A stretch of DNA of 64,000 bases from Alkalimonas delamerensis (lineage in GTDB: Bacteria > Pseudomonadota > Gammaproteobacteria > Enterobacterales > Alteromonadaceae), in contig NZ_JAUZVY010000005.1 of assembly GCF_030717955.1 (NCBI RefSeq), positions 186,001 to 250,000 of the forward strand. The letters are read 5' to 3'. The translations under genes were made by a program, and so were the position numbers. This document shows positions 1-8,069 of the stretch, in pieces. The notes beneath the pieces were generated by a model that did not search any database, was not told the origin of the DNA, and was given only the letters and a program-made list of their open reading frames with translations. How positions within the stretch are numbered: the stretch's first letter is position 1; every line of letters begins with the position of its first letter.

Positions 1-315
1 TTCGGAATGAATAATCCCCCGGCCCGCAGTCATCCACTGCACACCACCACTTTTCAGATGGCCTTTGTTGCCCATGTGGTCCTGATGCAACATATGGCCA
101 TGCAGCATGTAGGTCACGGTTTCAAAGCCCCGGTGTGGGTGTGCCGGAAAGCCGGCAATGTAATCGCTGGCCTCGTCGGAGCCAAAGCAATCCAACATCA
201 GAAATGGATCCAGCCGCAGCTGTTGGCTAAGCCCAAGGCTGCGCTTAATTTTTACACCGGCACCATCGGATACCTGCCGGGCTGGGATCAGCTGTTGTAC
301 GGTTCGAATGCTCAT
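1..315 (-). CDS. Pirin family protein (5' part only)
   Basis: Reading the minus strand from an ATG at 313-315 gives 105 codons without a stop, running off the left edge. The product carries the pirin N-terminal cupin signature: a metal-binding HPHRGFETVTYM stretch, then a QWMTAGRGIIHSE stretch. Pirins are iron-binding bicupin proteins; some act as quercetin dioxygenases and others as regulators, so the exact role is open. An AAGGAA ribosome binding site sits a few bases upstream of the ATG. The plus-strand frame at 7-333 is the antisense shadow of this gene. The C-terminal cupin lies outside the window. Family call is firm, function is not. Confidence 0.9.
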   Translation of the reverse strand, partial: MSIRTVQQLIPARQVSDGAGVKIKRSLGLSQQLRLDPFLMLDCFGSDEASDYIAGFPAHPHRGFETVTYMLHGHMLHQDHMGNKGHLKSGGVQWMTAGRGIIHSE

Positions 316-480
316 GATGAATTCCTTGCTTAGCTTGGTATCGTCATTAAATCCCAAATTGATTCGAAAGAATATTAGATAAACTGGCATGGATTGTTCA
401 ATTTTACTGAATGGTTGGGTTCAGCTTTGGTTAAGCTGTTGCTTGTTAGCCTGCCTGAAATGGATAAAAGGAGTAAAACA

Positions 481-1017
481 ATGAAAAAATTAATGGGCGT
501 TGGTTGCGCTGTCGCCTTGGGTCTTGCCTCGATGCAAGCCACTGCTGTGAACTGGGACTATGTCGGTGTTGGCTATGTTGATCACTTTGGCTCTGGCGCT
601 TATCTGAACTTAAGCCATCAGCTGGAACCCCGCTGGGTGGTGCGTGCCGACTTGGAGCGGGTGTCGAAGCATTCGGTCGATGTCAGTCAGTTTTCACTGG
701 GAGCCAATTACCTGACCGAGTTTAAGCTCGATTTTGCCCCTGAGGTACAAACTTACATTCTGGGTGGCTTGCAGCATGCCTTTGAAGACGCCAGTGACAC
801 AGGTATTTATGCTGGCGTAGGCTTAGCCCACAAGTTAACGCCTGAGGTGGAGTGGTTTACCGAACTGAGCTACCACACCATTGGCCGTGATTACAGCAGC
901 CTGGCCGGCGGTATTGCCTTTTACATTAGCCCGGACTGGGCGGCCCGTACCAGTGTGGCGCTGAACAGCGGCAATCGCTCGAATGAGTTTCGACTGGGTG
1001 TTTCTTACAGTTTTTAA
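481..1017 (+). CDS. Small outer-membrane beta-barrel protein
   Basis: A 178-residue protein starting at ATG 481, preceded by AGGAG. The longer upstream frame (from 394) is rejected because it would bury the signal peptide. Residues 1-22 form a typical Sec signal peptide (MKK start, hydrophobic core, ATA cleavage region). The mature part alternates polar and hydrophobic residues in short strands separated by turns and ends in SYSF, with the terminal phenylalanine needed for BAM-dependent insertion. This resembles the 8-stranded OmpA-like/YfaZ-type barrels. No substrate or enzyme motif is visible, so the function is unknown. It converges on ogt. Confidence 0.75.
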   Translation: MKKLMGVGCAVALGLASMQATAVNWDYVGVGYVDHFGSGAYLNLSHQLEPRWVVRADLERVSKHSVDVSQFSLGANYLTEFKLDFAPEVQTYILGGLQHAFEDASDTGIYAGVGLAHKLTPEVEWFTELSYHTIGRDYSSLAGGIAFYISPDWAARTSVALNSGNRSNEFRLGVSYSF

Positions 1018-1036
1018 CCACGGACTTTAACGTTGT

Positions 1037-1063
1037 GCGCTGCTGCCCATCCTTCAGCAGCGC
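1037..1063. terminator. Hairpin between convergent barrel gene and ogt
   Basis: A perfect 9-bp inverted repeat, GCGCTGCTG and CAGCAGCGC, with a 9-nt loop lies just after the barrel gene stop and overlaps the ogt stop codon. There is no clear U-tract on either side, so intrinsic termination is uncertain; the convergent position makes a transcription-end role likely. Confidence 0.4.
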
Positions 1064-1524
1064 GTCTGGCCTGGTTGCTGCTCATGCTGCAGTAACCAGG
1101 CTTTTTTATCCAAGCCACCGGCATAACCCGTCAGCTTGCCATTGGCACCAATCACCCGGTGACAGGGGATCACAATGGCAATCGGGTTGCGGCTATTGGC
1201 CATGCCAACGGCCCGAACGGCCTTTGGGTTGCCAATGGCATGGGCAATTTGCTGGTAGCTGCGGGTAGTGCCATAGGGCACTTGTTGCAGTGCTTGCCAG
1301 ACTGCTTGCTGAAAAGCGGTGCCCACCGGTGCCAGTAGCAGGGTAAATGTTTGCAGGCTGCCCGCAAAATAGCGCTCTAGCTGCTTCGCGGCTTCCAGCA
1401 ACAGTGCTGAGCTTGGGGGCTTTAGCCTGGTTGCTTCGGTTAAAAAACGAATGGCGCTGATCCCTTGCGGACTGGCCTTGATCGAGATGGCTCCGAAGGG
1501 GCCGGGAATTATGCATTCCGTCAT
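1054..1524 (-). CDS. ogt: Methylated-DNA-[protein]-cysteine S-methyltransferase
   Basis: A 156-residue suicide DNA repair protein that transfers the methyl group of O6-methylguanine or O4-methylthymine to its own cysteine. The active-site motif IPCHRVIG is present with the acceptor at Cys121, preceded by the helix-turn-helix and arginine-finger region (VPYGTTRSYQQIA, then NPKAVRAVGMANSRNP). Length matches Ogt/MGMT single-domain proteins. The ATG at 1524 has an AGGA ribosome binding site. It lies 12 bp downstream of the AlkA fusion gene on the same strand, so the two are probably co-transcribed as an alkylation-damage operon. The call is firm. Confidence 0.95.
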   Translation of the reverse strand: MTECIIPGPFGAISIKASPQGISAIRFLTEATRLKPPSSALLLEAAKQLERYFAGSLQTFTLLLAPVGTAFQQAVWQALQQVPYGTTRSYQQIAHAIGNPKAVRAVGMANSRNPIAIVIPCHRVIGANGKLTGYAGGLDKKAWLLQHEQQPGQTRC

Positions 1525-1536
1525 TGTTTGGTCCTG

Positions 1537-2997
1537 TCAAAGTGGTTGCTGATTGCAGCGGGTGCTGTGTGAGAACGCTGTTGTTTGAGACTGATGTTGT
1601 TTGAGACTGCTGCTGTTTGAAACCCCCGCTGTTTGAAACCAAAGTTGCAAGGTAGCATAGCTGCGCCAAGGGGCCAGCTGTTGATGGCTGAGGTCTTGGC
1701 TGTGCTGCTTCAGCGCTTTTTGAATGCCGACATCGCCCGCCAACCAGATATCGCTGTGCTGTAAACCACGCATGCTGGCATAGTTGCAAGTCCAGGGCCC
1801 AATGCCTTTGATTTCAAGCCACTGCTCCGGGCTGCAGTCTGGCTGTTGCAGCTGCAAGGCGGCAAAATCACGCAAGGTCTGACGACGAGCCTGGGGTAGT
1901 TTGAGCATCTGCAAATCACTGGCTGCTACGGCAGCCGGGGTAGGAAACAAGCGCTTTTCGGGCTGTTGCGGTACAGGCTGGCCCAGGGCTGCGACCAACC
2001 GGTTGAGTTGGGTTCTGGCGGCTGCCACAGTGATTTGTTGTCCTAAAATGGCCCTGACACCCGCTTCCCACAGACTCCAGACGCCGGGGATACGCAGACC
2101 TGCGAGCAGGGATTGCTGAAACCAGGGGTGTTGGCTCAGCTGCTGTTCGATTAACTGGCAATCGGCGTCCAAATCCAGCAGTCGCCGGATTTGCTGGATC
2201 AGCGACCAAATTTCAGTAGCAGCCGGGTAGTGCAGTTGCAATTGCAACTGATGGTCCCTGCCGGCTTCAACGTAGAAGCTGCCAGTGTGTCCTTGCCACT
2301 GAAAGCTCCGGCCATAGCCTGTTTCCGTACACCATTCCACCCCATCCAGGCTTCGTGTCCGCCAAAAAGCCAGCAAAGCCGACCAGGCCAACGGGGGGCG
2401 ATAACTGAGTGCCAGCCGAATGCTGCCTTCTGGCGTTTGCTGAGTAGTTCGTCTGATTTGACGTGGACTCAGTTGCAGCTGTTTGACGAACGCATCATTA
2501 AAACGGCGAATGCTTTGAAAGCCGGCCATGGTGGCAATATGGTGGATGGGGAGCTTGGTTTCATGCAGCAGTTTTTTGGCGAACAGCACCTGCTGTTGAA
2601 TCCCATATTGCTTGGGGGCTATGCCAAGATGCTGTTTGAACAATTGGCGAAGATAGCGGGGGCTGATGCCAAGTCGCTCTGCCAACTGGGTTTGATTGTT
2701 GCGCTGCAAGGCGCCCTGATCAATTAAGCGTAGGGCACGTTGCAAAGTGGTTTGGCTGCCTTGCCAGGCTGGTGAGCCGGGGGCGCTCTCCGGCCGGCAA
2801 CGCAGGCAAGGGCGATAGCCCGCCTGGCTGGCGGCTGCAGCGGTTGCGAAATAGTCGACATTGGCTTCCAGCGGCGCTCGGGCAGGGCAAATCGGGCGAC
2901 AAAAAATACCGGTCGATTTGACTGCGGTAAAAAATAGTCCATCAAAACGAGGATCGCGGCTAAGGCGTGCTTGTTGGCAAAGTGCTGGCGTTAGCAT
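1537..2997 (-). CDS. alkA: Ada-type Zn domain/AraC HTH/AlkA 3-methyladenine glycosylase fusion
   Basis: A 486-residue three-part protein. Residues about 1-75 are an Ada N-terminal zinc domain with Cys33, Cys37, Cys64 and Cys67, which in Ada receives methyl groups from DNA phosphotriesters. Residues about 85-190 are an AraC-type helix-turn-helix (ISPRYLRQLFKQ; FNDAFVKQ). Residues about 200-465 are AlkA N-terminal plus HhH-GPD glycosylase with the hairpin LEIKGIGPWT and the catalytic Asp in AGDVGI. It thus combines damage sensing, transcription control and excision of alkylated purines. I chose ATG 2997 over a TTG at 3036 because the family starts at MLxPxLC. The last roughly 25 residues are low-complexity (Ser/Gln/Asn) and encoded by a 16-bp tandem repeat. 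ogt follows directly. Confidence 0.92.
   Translation of the reverse strand: MLTPALCQQARLSRDPRFDGLFFTAVKSTGIFCRPICPARAPLEANVDYFATAAAASQAGYRPCLRCRPESAPGSPAWQGSQTTLQRALRLIDQGALQRNNQTQLAERLGISPRYLRQLFKQHLGIAPKQYGIQQQVLFAKKLLHETKLPIHHIATMAGFQSIRRFNDAFVKQLQLSPRQIRRTTQQTPEGSIRLALSYRPPLAWSALLAFWRTRSLDGVEWCTETGYGRSFQWQGHTGSFYVEAGRDHQLQLQLHYPAATEIWSLIQQIRRLLDLDADCQLIEQQLSQHPWFQQSLLAGLRIPGVWSLWEAGVRAILGQQITVAAARTQLNRLVAALGQPVPQQPEKRLFPTPAAVAASDLQMLKLPQARRQTLRDFAALQLQQPDCSPEQWLEIKGIGPWTCNYASMRGLQHSDIWLAGDVGIQKALKQHSQDLSHQQLAPWRSYATLQLWFQTAGVSNSSSLKQHQSQTTAFSHSTRCNQQPL
1561..1640. repeat. 16-bp tandem repeat, five units
   Basis: Five head-to-tail 16-bp units occupy this stretch, the central ones reading GATGTTGTTTGAGACT and GCTGCTGTTTGAAACC on the plus strand; the first unit is more diverged (about 12 of 16 positions match). 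The array lies in the 3' end of the alkA fusion gene. Because 16 is not a multiple of three, each copy gained or lost changes the reading frame of the C-terminal tail. Confidence 0.8.
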
Positions 2998-3078
2998 GGC
3001 GTGCCCCAAAAGTGACTGATATCGGCAGTATACCAATTTTCAGACCAGGTATTGGCCGGATCCGGCACTCAATAAAAA

Positions 3079-3101
3079 AGCCCTGAGCATAACTCAGGGC
3101 T
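3079..3101 (-). terminator. Rho-independent terminator after the TonB-dependent receptor
   Basis: A perfect 9-bp stem (AGCCCTGAG/CTCAGGGCT) with a 5-nt loop is followed on the minus strand by a run of six Ts. It sits 22 bp past the receptor stop codon. Confidence 0.85.
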
Positions 3102-3123
3102 TTGGTGTTGCTAAAAGAGACAG

Positions 3124-6100
3124 CTACAGCCGGTAGTTGACGCCGAGGAAGATGGAGCGTCCGCGGGCACTGACCGGGTAAGCGTAGTTGGTAATAAAGG
3201 GTTCTTCGTTGGTCAGGTTGTTGACACCGCCATAGAACATCAATTCAGCGCTGTACTGATAGCTGGCATTGATGTTGTGCACCAGGGTTGATGGCATCAT
3301 GACCACATCGCCGTACAAGGATTGATAGGTGTCTTTGCGGGCAAATCGGAGCAGTTGACGACCATGGTACTGAGAACGCCAGCTGACCTTTAGATCCTGA
3401 TAGGTCCAGCCCAGACTAAAGTTACCGGCCAGTTTTGGATTGCGGTTTTCTTCCAGCCGGTTATCCACATCCTCCAGATTGAGCGGATTGGTAAAGTCAT
3501 TCAGTTTGGACATCCGGGTACCGGCGACACGGGTAGTAAAATCGTGATCCCCGACTGAAAAGTCGTAGCCGACACTGAAGTCATACCCTGCCGCTTCGCG
3601 TTTGGCGAAGTTGATGTCGGTTGACTTCATAAAATTAAAACCACCGAAGAACAGCGAGTTTGGATCGGAGTTTCGAGTTAGCAAATCGCAAAATTGGGCA
3701 TTTAAACTGCTGCCAGTAAAACAACCATCGGCAATATTCTGACCGCTGACGGCGTTGATGGCATCTTTTAAGTTGATGCGCCAGTAATCCAGGCTCATGT
3801 TGAAGCCTGGCAAAAAGTCTGGTGTGTAGACAAAACCAACGGTCAAGGTTTCTGCTGTTTCTTCCTGCAAGTCCGGGTTGCCGCCGACCACACCACCAAA
3901 AGCTGCGGTGAGAGGGTCAGCAAAGCTGTAGTTGCCATCCGCATCAAAGGGATCCAAACCAATGGTGCTAAAGAAAGCCACACAGTTGGCTTGGGTGTTG
4001 TTGGCTCGTTCTGGATCATCAGCACGGATGGCATTGATTTGCGCGGCATCGCATGGGTCAGCCGGCCGGAAGGTAGTGCCTGTTTCGGGTCCGAATAGCT
4101 CGGTGATGTTCGGTGCCCGCACGGCTTCGGAGTAGCTGGTGCGTATTCTCAGGTCTTGCACTGGCGCCCACAGCAGGTTGGCCCGCCAGGTGGTGGTGTT
4201 GCCGATGGTGGAGTAATCCGAAATACGTGCTGCCAAGTCCAGTGTCAGTTCATCGGCCAAAGGTGCATCGAACAGCAAGGGAATCGAGATTTCCGCAAAA
4301 GCTTCATACACATGGTAGTTGCCGCGCTCATTACGGACTATGGTCTCCGGCCGGAACGTAAGGCTGGCATTGCTGGAAACATCGGCCACATTGGTGCCAG
4401 CCGGGAAGGGAGCACCGGCTGGAATAATACCGCGGCGCCACTCATCGAACTCGGCTTTGGAGGTCTCCCGGCGGTACTCGACACCGGCAGCGAAAGCAAT
4501 AGCACCACCTGGTAGTTCAAAGTAATCGCCAAAATCACCGGCCAGTGAGGCGCTTAACACCGTTTGATCCAGCGTGATTTTGCTGTCGTTGGTGCGGGTA
4601 ACCCAATCCAGAGCTTCTTGGGTTACTCCTGTACGGCCAGCCCAGATATTAAGTGGCACACAGCTGCCATCACCCGGTGTAAAGGTAAAATAGCCGGCAT
4701 CGTACGTTGGAATATTAAAAGGCGTATCGCCTGGTGGTGTTGTTGGGTCCAGATTAACCCGGCAATCTGGCTGTCCGGTTGCAGGGTTGGTCACCGCGTC
4801 AATGGCAGAAAAGAAACGGTCCACGATGACCTGGTGGGTAGACTCACTTTTGCGGGTAAACTGGCCATAAACAGCACTGGCATCCCAGCTCCAACCATTG
4901 TCGAGGAAGCCGTCGATGCTAACCACACCACGCACGGTTTCGCGCTTGTTGGTGTTCATCGCATCTCCCAGGCCTATCGGGTCGATGGTTAAGCTAACAC
5001 CGCCGGTTTGCTCAGCGATAGGACGAATAAACTCCGGTAAAAATGGGTTGTCCGGAGCGCCCAGCAATAAATCCCAGAATGAAGTGGGGTGAATGGTATT
5101 CTTTGCTTCCTGACGGGTGTATTTCAGCTCACCGCGCAGCACGATATCCGACGTCAGGTCGTAACTGCCCAGCAGGTTAATGGCAATGCGCTCTTCCGGG
5201 ATCAGTAGGTAGCTGGTGTCTTGCTGGATGGTATCAAAGGAATCGCCACCAAAGCCCTGGGTTGGGCTGGCCACCAAGCCATCCTGAACCGGGCGGTAGG
5301 TCCCGTCAGGTAAAATAGTCCAACAGCCACCCAAAGCGCCGAAAGCGCCAGGCGCAAAGGAAGAGGTCCAGCCGGTAAAGGAATCCAGACAGTCCGGCAC
5401 GCCATTGCCATCCAAATCGATAGGAGTAAACTCATCGAAGCCAGCAAAAGTAAAGCCATTACCCGGAGCAATCAAACCATAGCCGGAGGTAAAGGGAAAG
5501 GTGCGGCCGGGCAATATTGCCCGCTGCGGAGCATTGGCTGCCCGGTCAATCAGTGCCATCTCGGCGGCAGTCAGGCTAGGACGATTGCCGAAGGTTGCTT
5601 CATAGTTATTCAAAAAGGCTTCAGCTGAGCCAGGAATGTTCAAACCATAGCCAGGGCGCCCCTGGGATGGATTGTAAAAAGCATGGAAGTGTGGGGTCTC
5701 AGCCGATGTTAAATCACCAATTTGGAAGCGGCGGTCCGGGTTCACCCAGTCACGGCCTGAGCCGACAAAGACGCCGTTGCGGCGTTCATTGGCACGCAAG
5801 CCTTTGTCTTTGCCATACGAGACATTGATGGCAAAATTACCGCGGTTATCGGCAAAGTTGGTGCCCCAGGTGCCATCCAGGGTGTATTGCTGGGCATCGC
5901 CCTCATCGGCCGCACTGACCTGGGCATCGAACTCAAAGCCCTCAAAGTCATCACGCAAAATAAAGTTCACGACCCCAGTCACCGCATCGGCACCGTAGAC
6001 AGCGGAGGCGCCCCCTGTCAGTACTTCAACCCGGCGGATAAGGCTCATCGGGATGCTACCGACATCCACTGCTGAGGATCCTTGAGTCCCGCCGACATGA

Positions 6101-6486
6101 CGCTTGCCATTCACCAACACCAGGGTACGGTTTGCGCCCATACTGCGCAGGTTCAGTACATTGGTGCCTGCAGCAAAGCCACTTTCGTTGGCCATAGAGC
6201 TGGTGGTGGAGGAAAACAGCGCTGGTATGTCATTCACCACATCGGCGATGGAAAACTCACCCGACATCCGGATTTCTTCTTCACTGATGGACTGCACCGG
6301 TGAGGGAGAGGCCAAATTGGCATCCCGGGCAATCCGTGAGCCAGTGACAAAGATCCGTTCGACACTGTCGGTCTCTTCTGCAGCGGGTTCGTTTTGTTCA
6401 GCCAGTAGCATAGGGCTGGCAAAAAGGGTGGATAGCGCAATTGCAATTATCGATTTTTGGTACGAGTCAACGCTTTTCGTCTTCAT
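3124..6486 (-). CDS. Large TonB-dependent outer-membrane receptor
   Basis: A 1120-residue receptor for energised uptake of a large or scarce substrate across the outer membrane. The ATG at 6486 has a GGAG ribosome binding site and starts a signal peptide (core IIAIALSTLFASPMLLA); the longer frame to 6564 would bury it. A plug domain follows (about residues 45-170: IFVTGSRIARD, then LNLRSMGANRTLVLVNGKRH). The rest is a long 22-strand-type barrel ending in LGVNYRL. At over 1000 residues it belongs to the larger receptor class common in Alteromonadales and Xanthomonadales, often for glycans or peptides; the substrate cannot be read here. Extracellular loops contain paired cysteines and an Asp-rich DLDGNGVPD calcium-like loop. 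No adjacent tonB/exb or catabolic genes were seen. Confidence 0.92.
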   Translation of the reverse strand: MKTKSVDSYQKSIIAIALSTLFASPMLLAEQNEPAAEETDSVERIFVTGSRIARDANLASPSPVQSISEEEIRMSGEFSIADVVNDIPALFSSTTSSMANESGFAAGTNVLNLRSMGANRTLVLVNGKRHVGGTQGSSAVDVGSIPMSLIRRVEVLTGGASAVYGADAVTGVVNFILRDDFEGFEFDAQVSAADEGDAQQYTLDGTWGTNFADNRGNFAINVSYGKDKGLRANERRNGVFVGSGRDWVNPDRRFQIGDLTSAETPHFHAFYNPSQGRPGYGLNIPGSAEAFLNNYEATFGNRPSLTAAEMALIDRAANAPQRAILPGRTFPFTSGYGLIAPGNGFTFAGFDEFTPIDLDGNGVPDCLDSFTGWTSSFAPGAFGALGGCWTILPDGTYRPVQDGLVASPTQGFGGDSFDTIQQDTSYLLIPEERIAINLLGSYDLTSDIVLRGELKYTRQEAKNTIHPTSFWDLLLGAPDNPFLPEFIRPIAEQTGGVSLTIDPIGLGDAMNTNKRETVRGVVSIDGFLDNGWSWDASAVYGQFTRKSESTHQVIVDRFFSAIDAVTNPATGQPDCRVNLDPTTPPGDTPFNIPTYDAGYFTFTPGDGSCVPLNIWAGRTGVTQEALDWVTRTNDSKITLDQTVLSASLAGDFGDYFELPGGAIAFAAGVEYRRETSKAEFDEWRRGIIPAGAPFPAGTNVADVSSNASLTFRPETIVRNERGNYHVYEAFAEISIPLLFDAPLADELTLDLAARISDYSTIGNTTTWRANLLWAPVQDLRIRTSYSEAVRAPNITELFGPETGTTFRPADPCDAAQINAIRADDPERANNTQANCVAFFSTIGLDPFDADGNYSFADPLTAAFGGVVGGNPDLQEETAETLTVGFVYTPDFLPGFNMSLDYWRINLKDAINAVSGQNIADGCFTGSSLNAQFCDLLTRNSDPNSLFFGGFNFMKSTDINFAKREAAGYDFSVGYDFSVGDHDFTTRVAGTRMSKLNDFTNPLNLEDVDNRLEENRNPKLAGNFSLGWTYQDLKVSWRSQYHGRQLLRFARKDTYQSLYGDVVMMPSTLVHNINASYQYSAELMFYGGVNNLTNEEPFITNYAYPVSARGRSIFLGVNYRL

Positions 6487-6842
6487 TTTTGCTCCATTTA
6501 TCGCATGGGTTATTTTAAGAGCATGGCAAAATCTATGCCGTTGACAAGTTTTTTTATGCACCAAATTGCCGTTATTAACGTCATATTTTGCATATTTATT
6601 CGGTTTAGTGTGGTTTTTTGCTTGTTTATCTTAGTGTCGAGTGAGTCTATGCACTTAAATTGAGCGAGGAGTCTGTCTGTTTATTCATAAAAAGCAATTG
6701 GTTAAGTTACGGTATCCCTAAATTAGTACCAATTGCACAAAAAAGGGGAGTGCATCGCAGGAAATAGCTATGCACTTTGCAAAAAAAGCCAGATTTAACT
6801 TTTTCTATTTCCAGCCATTACCTTGTTTACATTGCAGCTAAT
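6487..6842. other. AT-rich intergenic region with two inverted repeats
   Basis: A 356-bp gap between the receptor start and the 3' end of the EF-hand-like gene. It is much more AT-rich than the flanking genes and has no supported ORF. It should carry the receptor promoter. Two inverted repeats are visible: GCAATTGGT (6694-6702) with ACCAATTGC (6728-6736), and GTGCAT (6750-6755) with ATGCAC (6770-6775). They could be operators, or the transcription end of nothing obvious; I cannot assign a regulator. Confidence 0.5.
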
Positions 6843-7949
6843 TCAAACAACCAAATCGATTTGCTGGACCAAGCCTACCTGCTGCCGGGTGTCGATAAAG
6901 ACACTGCTGCGCTGCAACATGCCAGCCAGTTGGTTACTGCCCTCAAAAAATAATGGCATTCTGGTGGGGACCGATTGCACCGAAATAGCTCCTAGCTCGG
7001 CCTCAGCCATGCTGAGCTGCATGCCATCAGGACGCCACAAATAAAGATCCTGCCAAATGGCATCCTGTGCATCGATAAAGCCATTGCCATCCAGGTCATA
7101 AGCGGCGAGTTCTGCAAAACCTTCTCCGGTATGGGGACCAAACAATTCGGCACCGGACTCAACCCGACCATTGCCGGTTCTATCCAAACCTAAGTAAAAC
7201 TGCTGCGCTGCCAGATTGGGCAGTTGCACTGGCACCCCGGTATTGAACAAATCAAAACTGTAGCTATCGCCGGTCAGTTGAGCCGGCATGCCATTGAGGC
7301 TGATCACAATAGGATCCTGCAACTCGCTCGCAAGCAGAGTCTGGCTGCTGATAGAAGCCCAGCTGTATTCCATTTGAAATGATAAGTCCCAACTGACTTG
7401 CTGACCGTCCGCCAATTGGGCTGTACCAGTAAAGCTGGCGGAAACAGCTTGATAGCCAAGCTCCCACTCGGTAATGCGGATCAGTTCATCGTTGCTGGCT
7501 GCTGGTTCTGTTGGCTCGGCTTGAAGCTTCGCTGTCGTAGGATTAAGCTGAAACAGCTCAATCTGGCGGTCGGACAACTGCTCCAGAATGCGCTTGACCA
7601 TGCCTACGGTTTGATAGGCATTGAAGGTCTTTTCCTCCAGTGCTTGTTCGTCGTCCAATACTTGATCGTCACTGAGCTCCGTCGCTACAAGTTCGATGCG
7701 GTTGCGCTGCAGCGCCAACTGCGCTTGCTCCGCTGCTTGCGCAGGCAAGATTGGCGTTGCCGCCCGATTAGCAGCTACCTGGCTGCGTTGCTCCTGGCGA
7801 CCTTGAAAGACTGCACTGATTTCCGTCGCCCGGAGTTGTTGGGTTGCTGTCAGAAGTTCCATAACAGGCTCCGGCTGGGGATGAAGTCTTTTTATCGGCT
7901 GGAATCTGGATGGGTTGAGTGTTTTTTGAACAATATTGCTGTGTTCCAT
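6843..7949 (-). CDS. EF-hand-like calcium-loop protein of unknown function
   Basis: A 368-residue protein without a signal peptide. The C-terminal half holds two DxDxxG-type loops: LDRTGNGRVESGAELFG and, soon after, YDLDGNGFIDAQDAIW, a dockerin/EF-hand-like arrangement seen in a family of uncharacterised proteobacterial proteins. The N-terminal half is Gln/Ala-rich and partly coiled-coil (about residues 40-120). The ATG at 7949 is used here, but the ATG at 7862 has a better-spaced GGAG and would give 339 residues. The gene is divergent from the RND adaptor downstream in coordinate. I infer calcium binding; no catalytic motif is visible and the biological role is unknown. Confidence 0.7.
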   Translation of the reverse strand: MEHSNIVQKTLNPSRFQPIKRLHPQPEPVMELLTATQQLRATEISAVFQGRQEQRSQVAANRAATPILPAQAAEQAQLALQRNRIELVATELSDDQVLDDEQALEEKTFNAYQTVGMVKRILEQLSDRQIELFQLNPTTAKLQAEPTEPAASNDELIRITEWELGYQAVSASFTGTAQLADGQQVSWDLSFQMEYSWASISSQTLLASELQDPIVISLNGMPAQLTGDSYSFDLFNTGVPVQLPNLAAQQFYLGLDRTGNGRVESGAELFGPHTGEGFAELAAYDLDGNGFIDAQDAIWQDLYLWRPDGMQLSMAEAELGAISVQSVPTRMPLFFEGSNQLAGMLQRSSVFIDTRQQVGLVQQIDLVV

Positions 7950-8069
7950 CCTGTTTGAACGGTTGTAGAACCGATAAACGTCTTAATTGTAAAAAACCAT
8001 TGGTATAGTTTATTAGTAACATTATGAGTGACGTCTTGGCCGTTGAGGAATGATTCGAAGGGGAAATGT

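Noticed and set aside
7..333. A 108-residue plus-strand frame at the left edge
   Set aside because: The minus strand encodes a clear pirin N-terminus over the same bases; the plus frame has no recognisable features.
1193..1789. A 198-residue minus-strand frame across ogt and alkA
   Set aside because: It overlaps two well-supported genes in another frame; its sequence is Ser/Gln-rich repeat translation and shadow.
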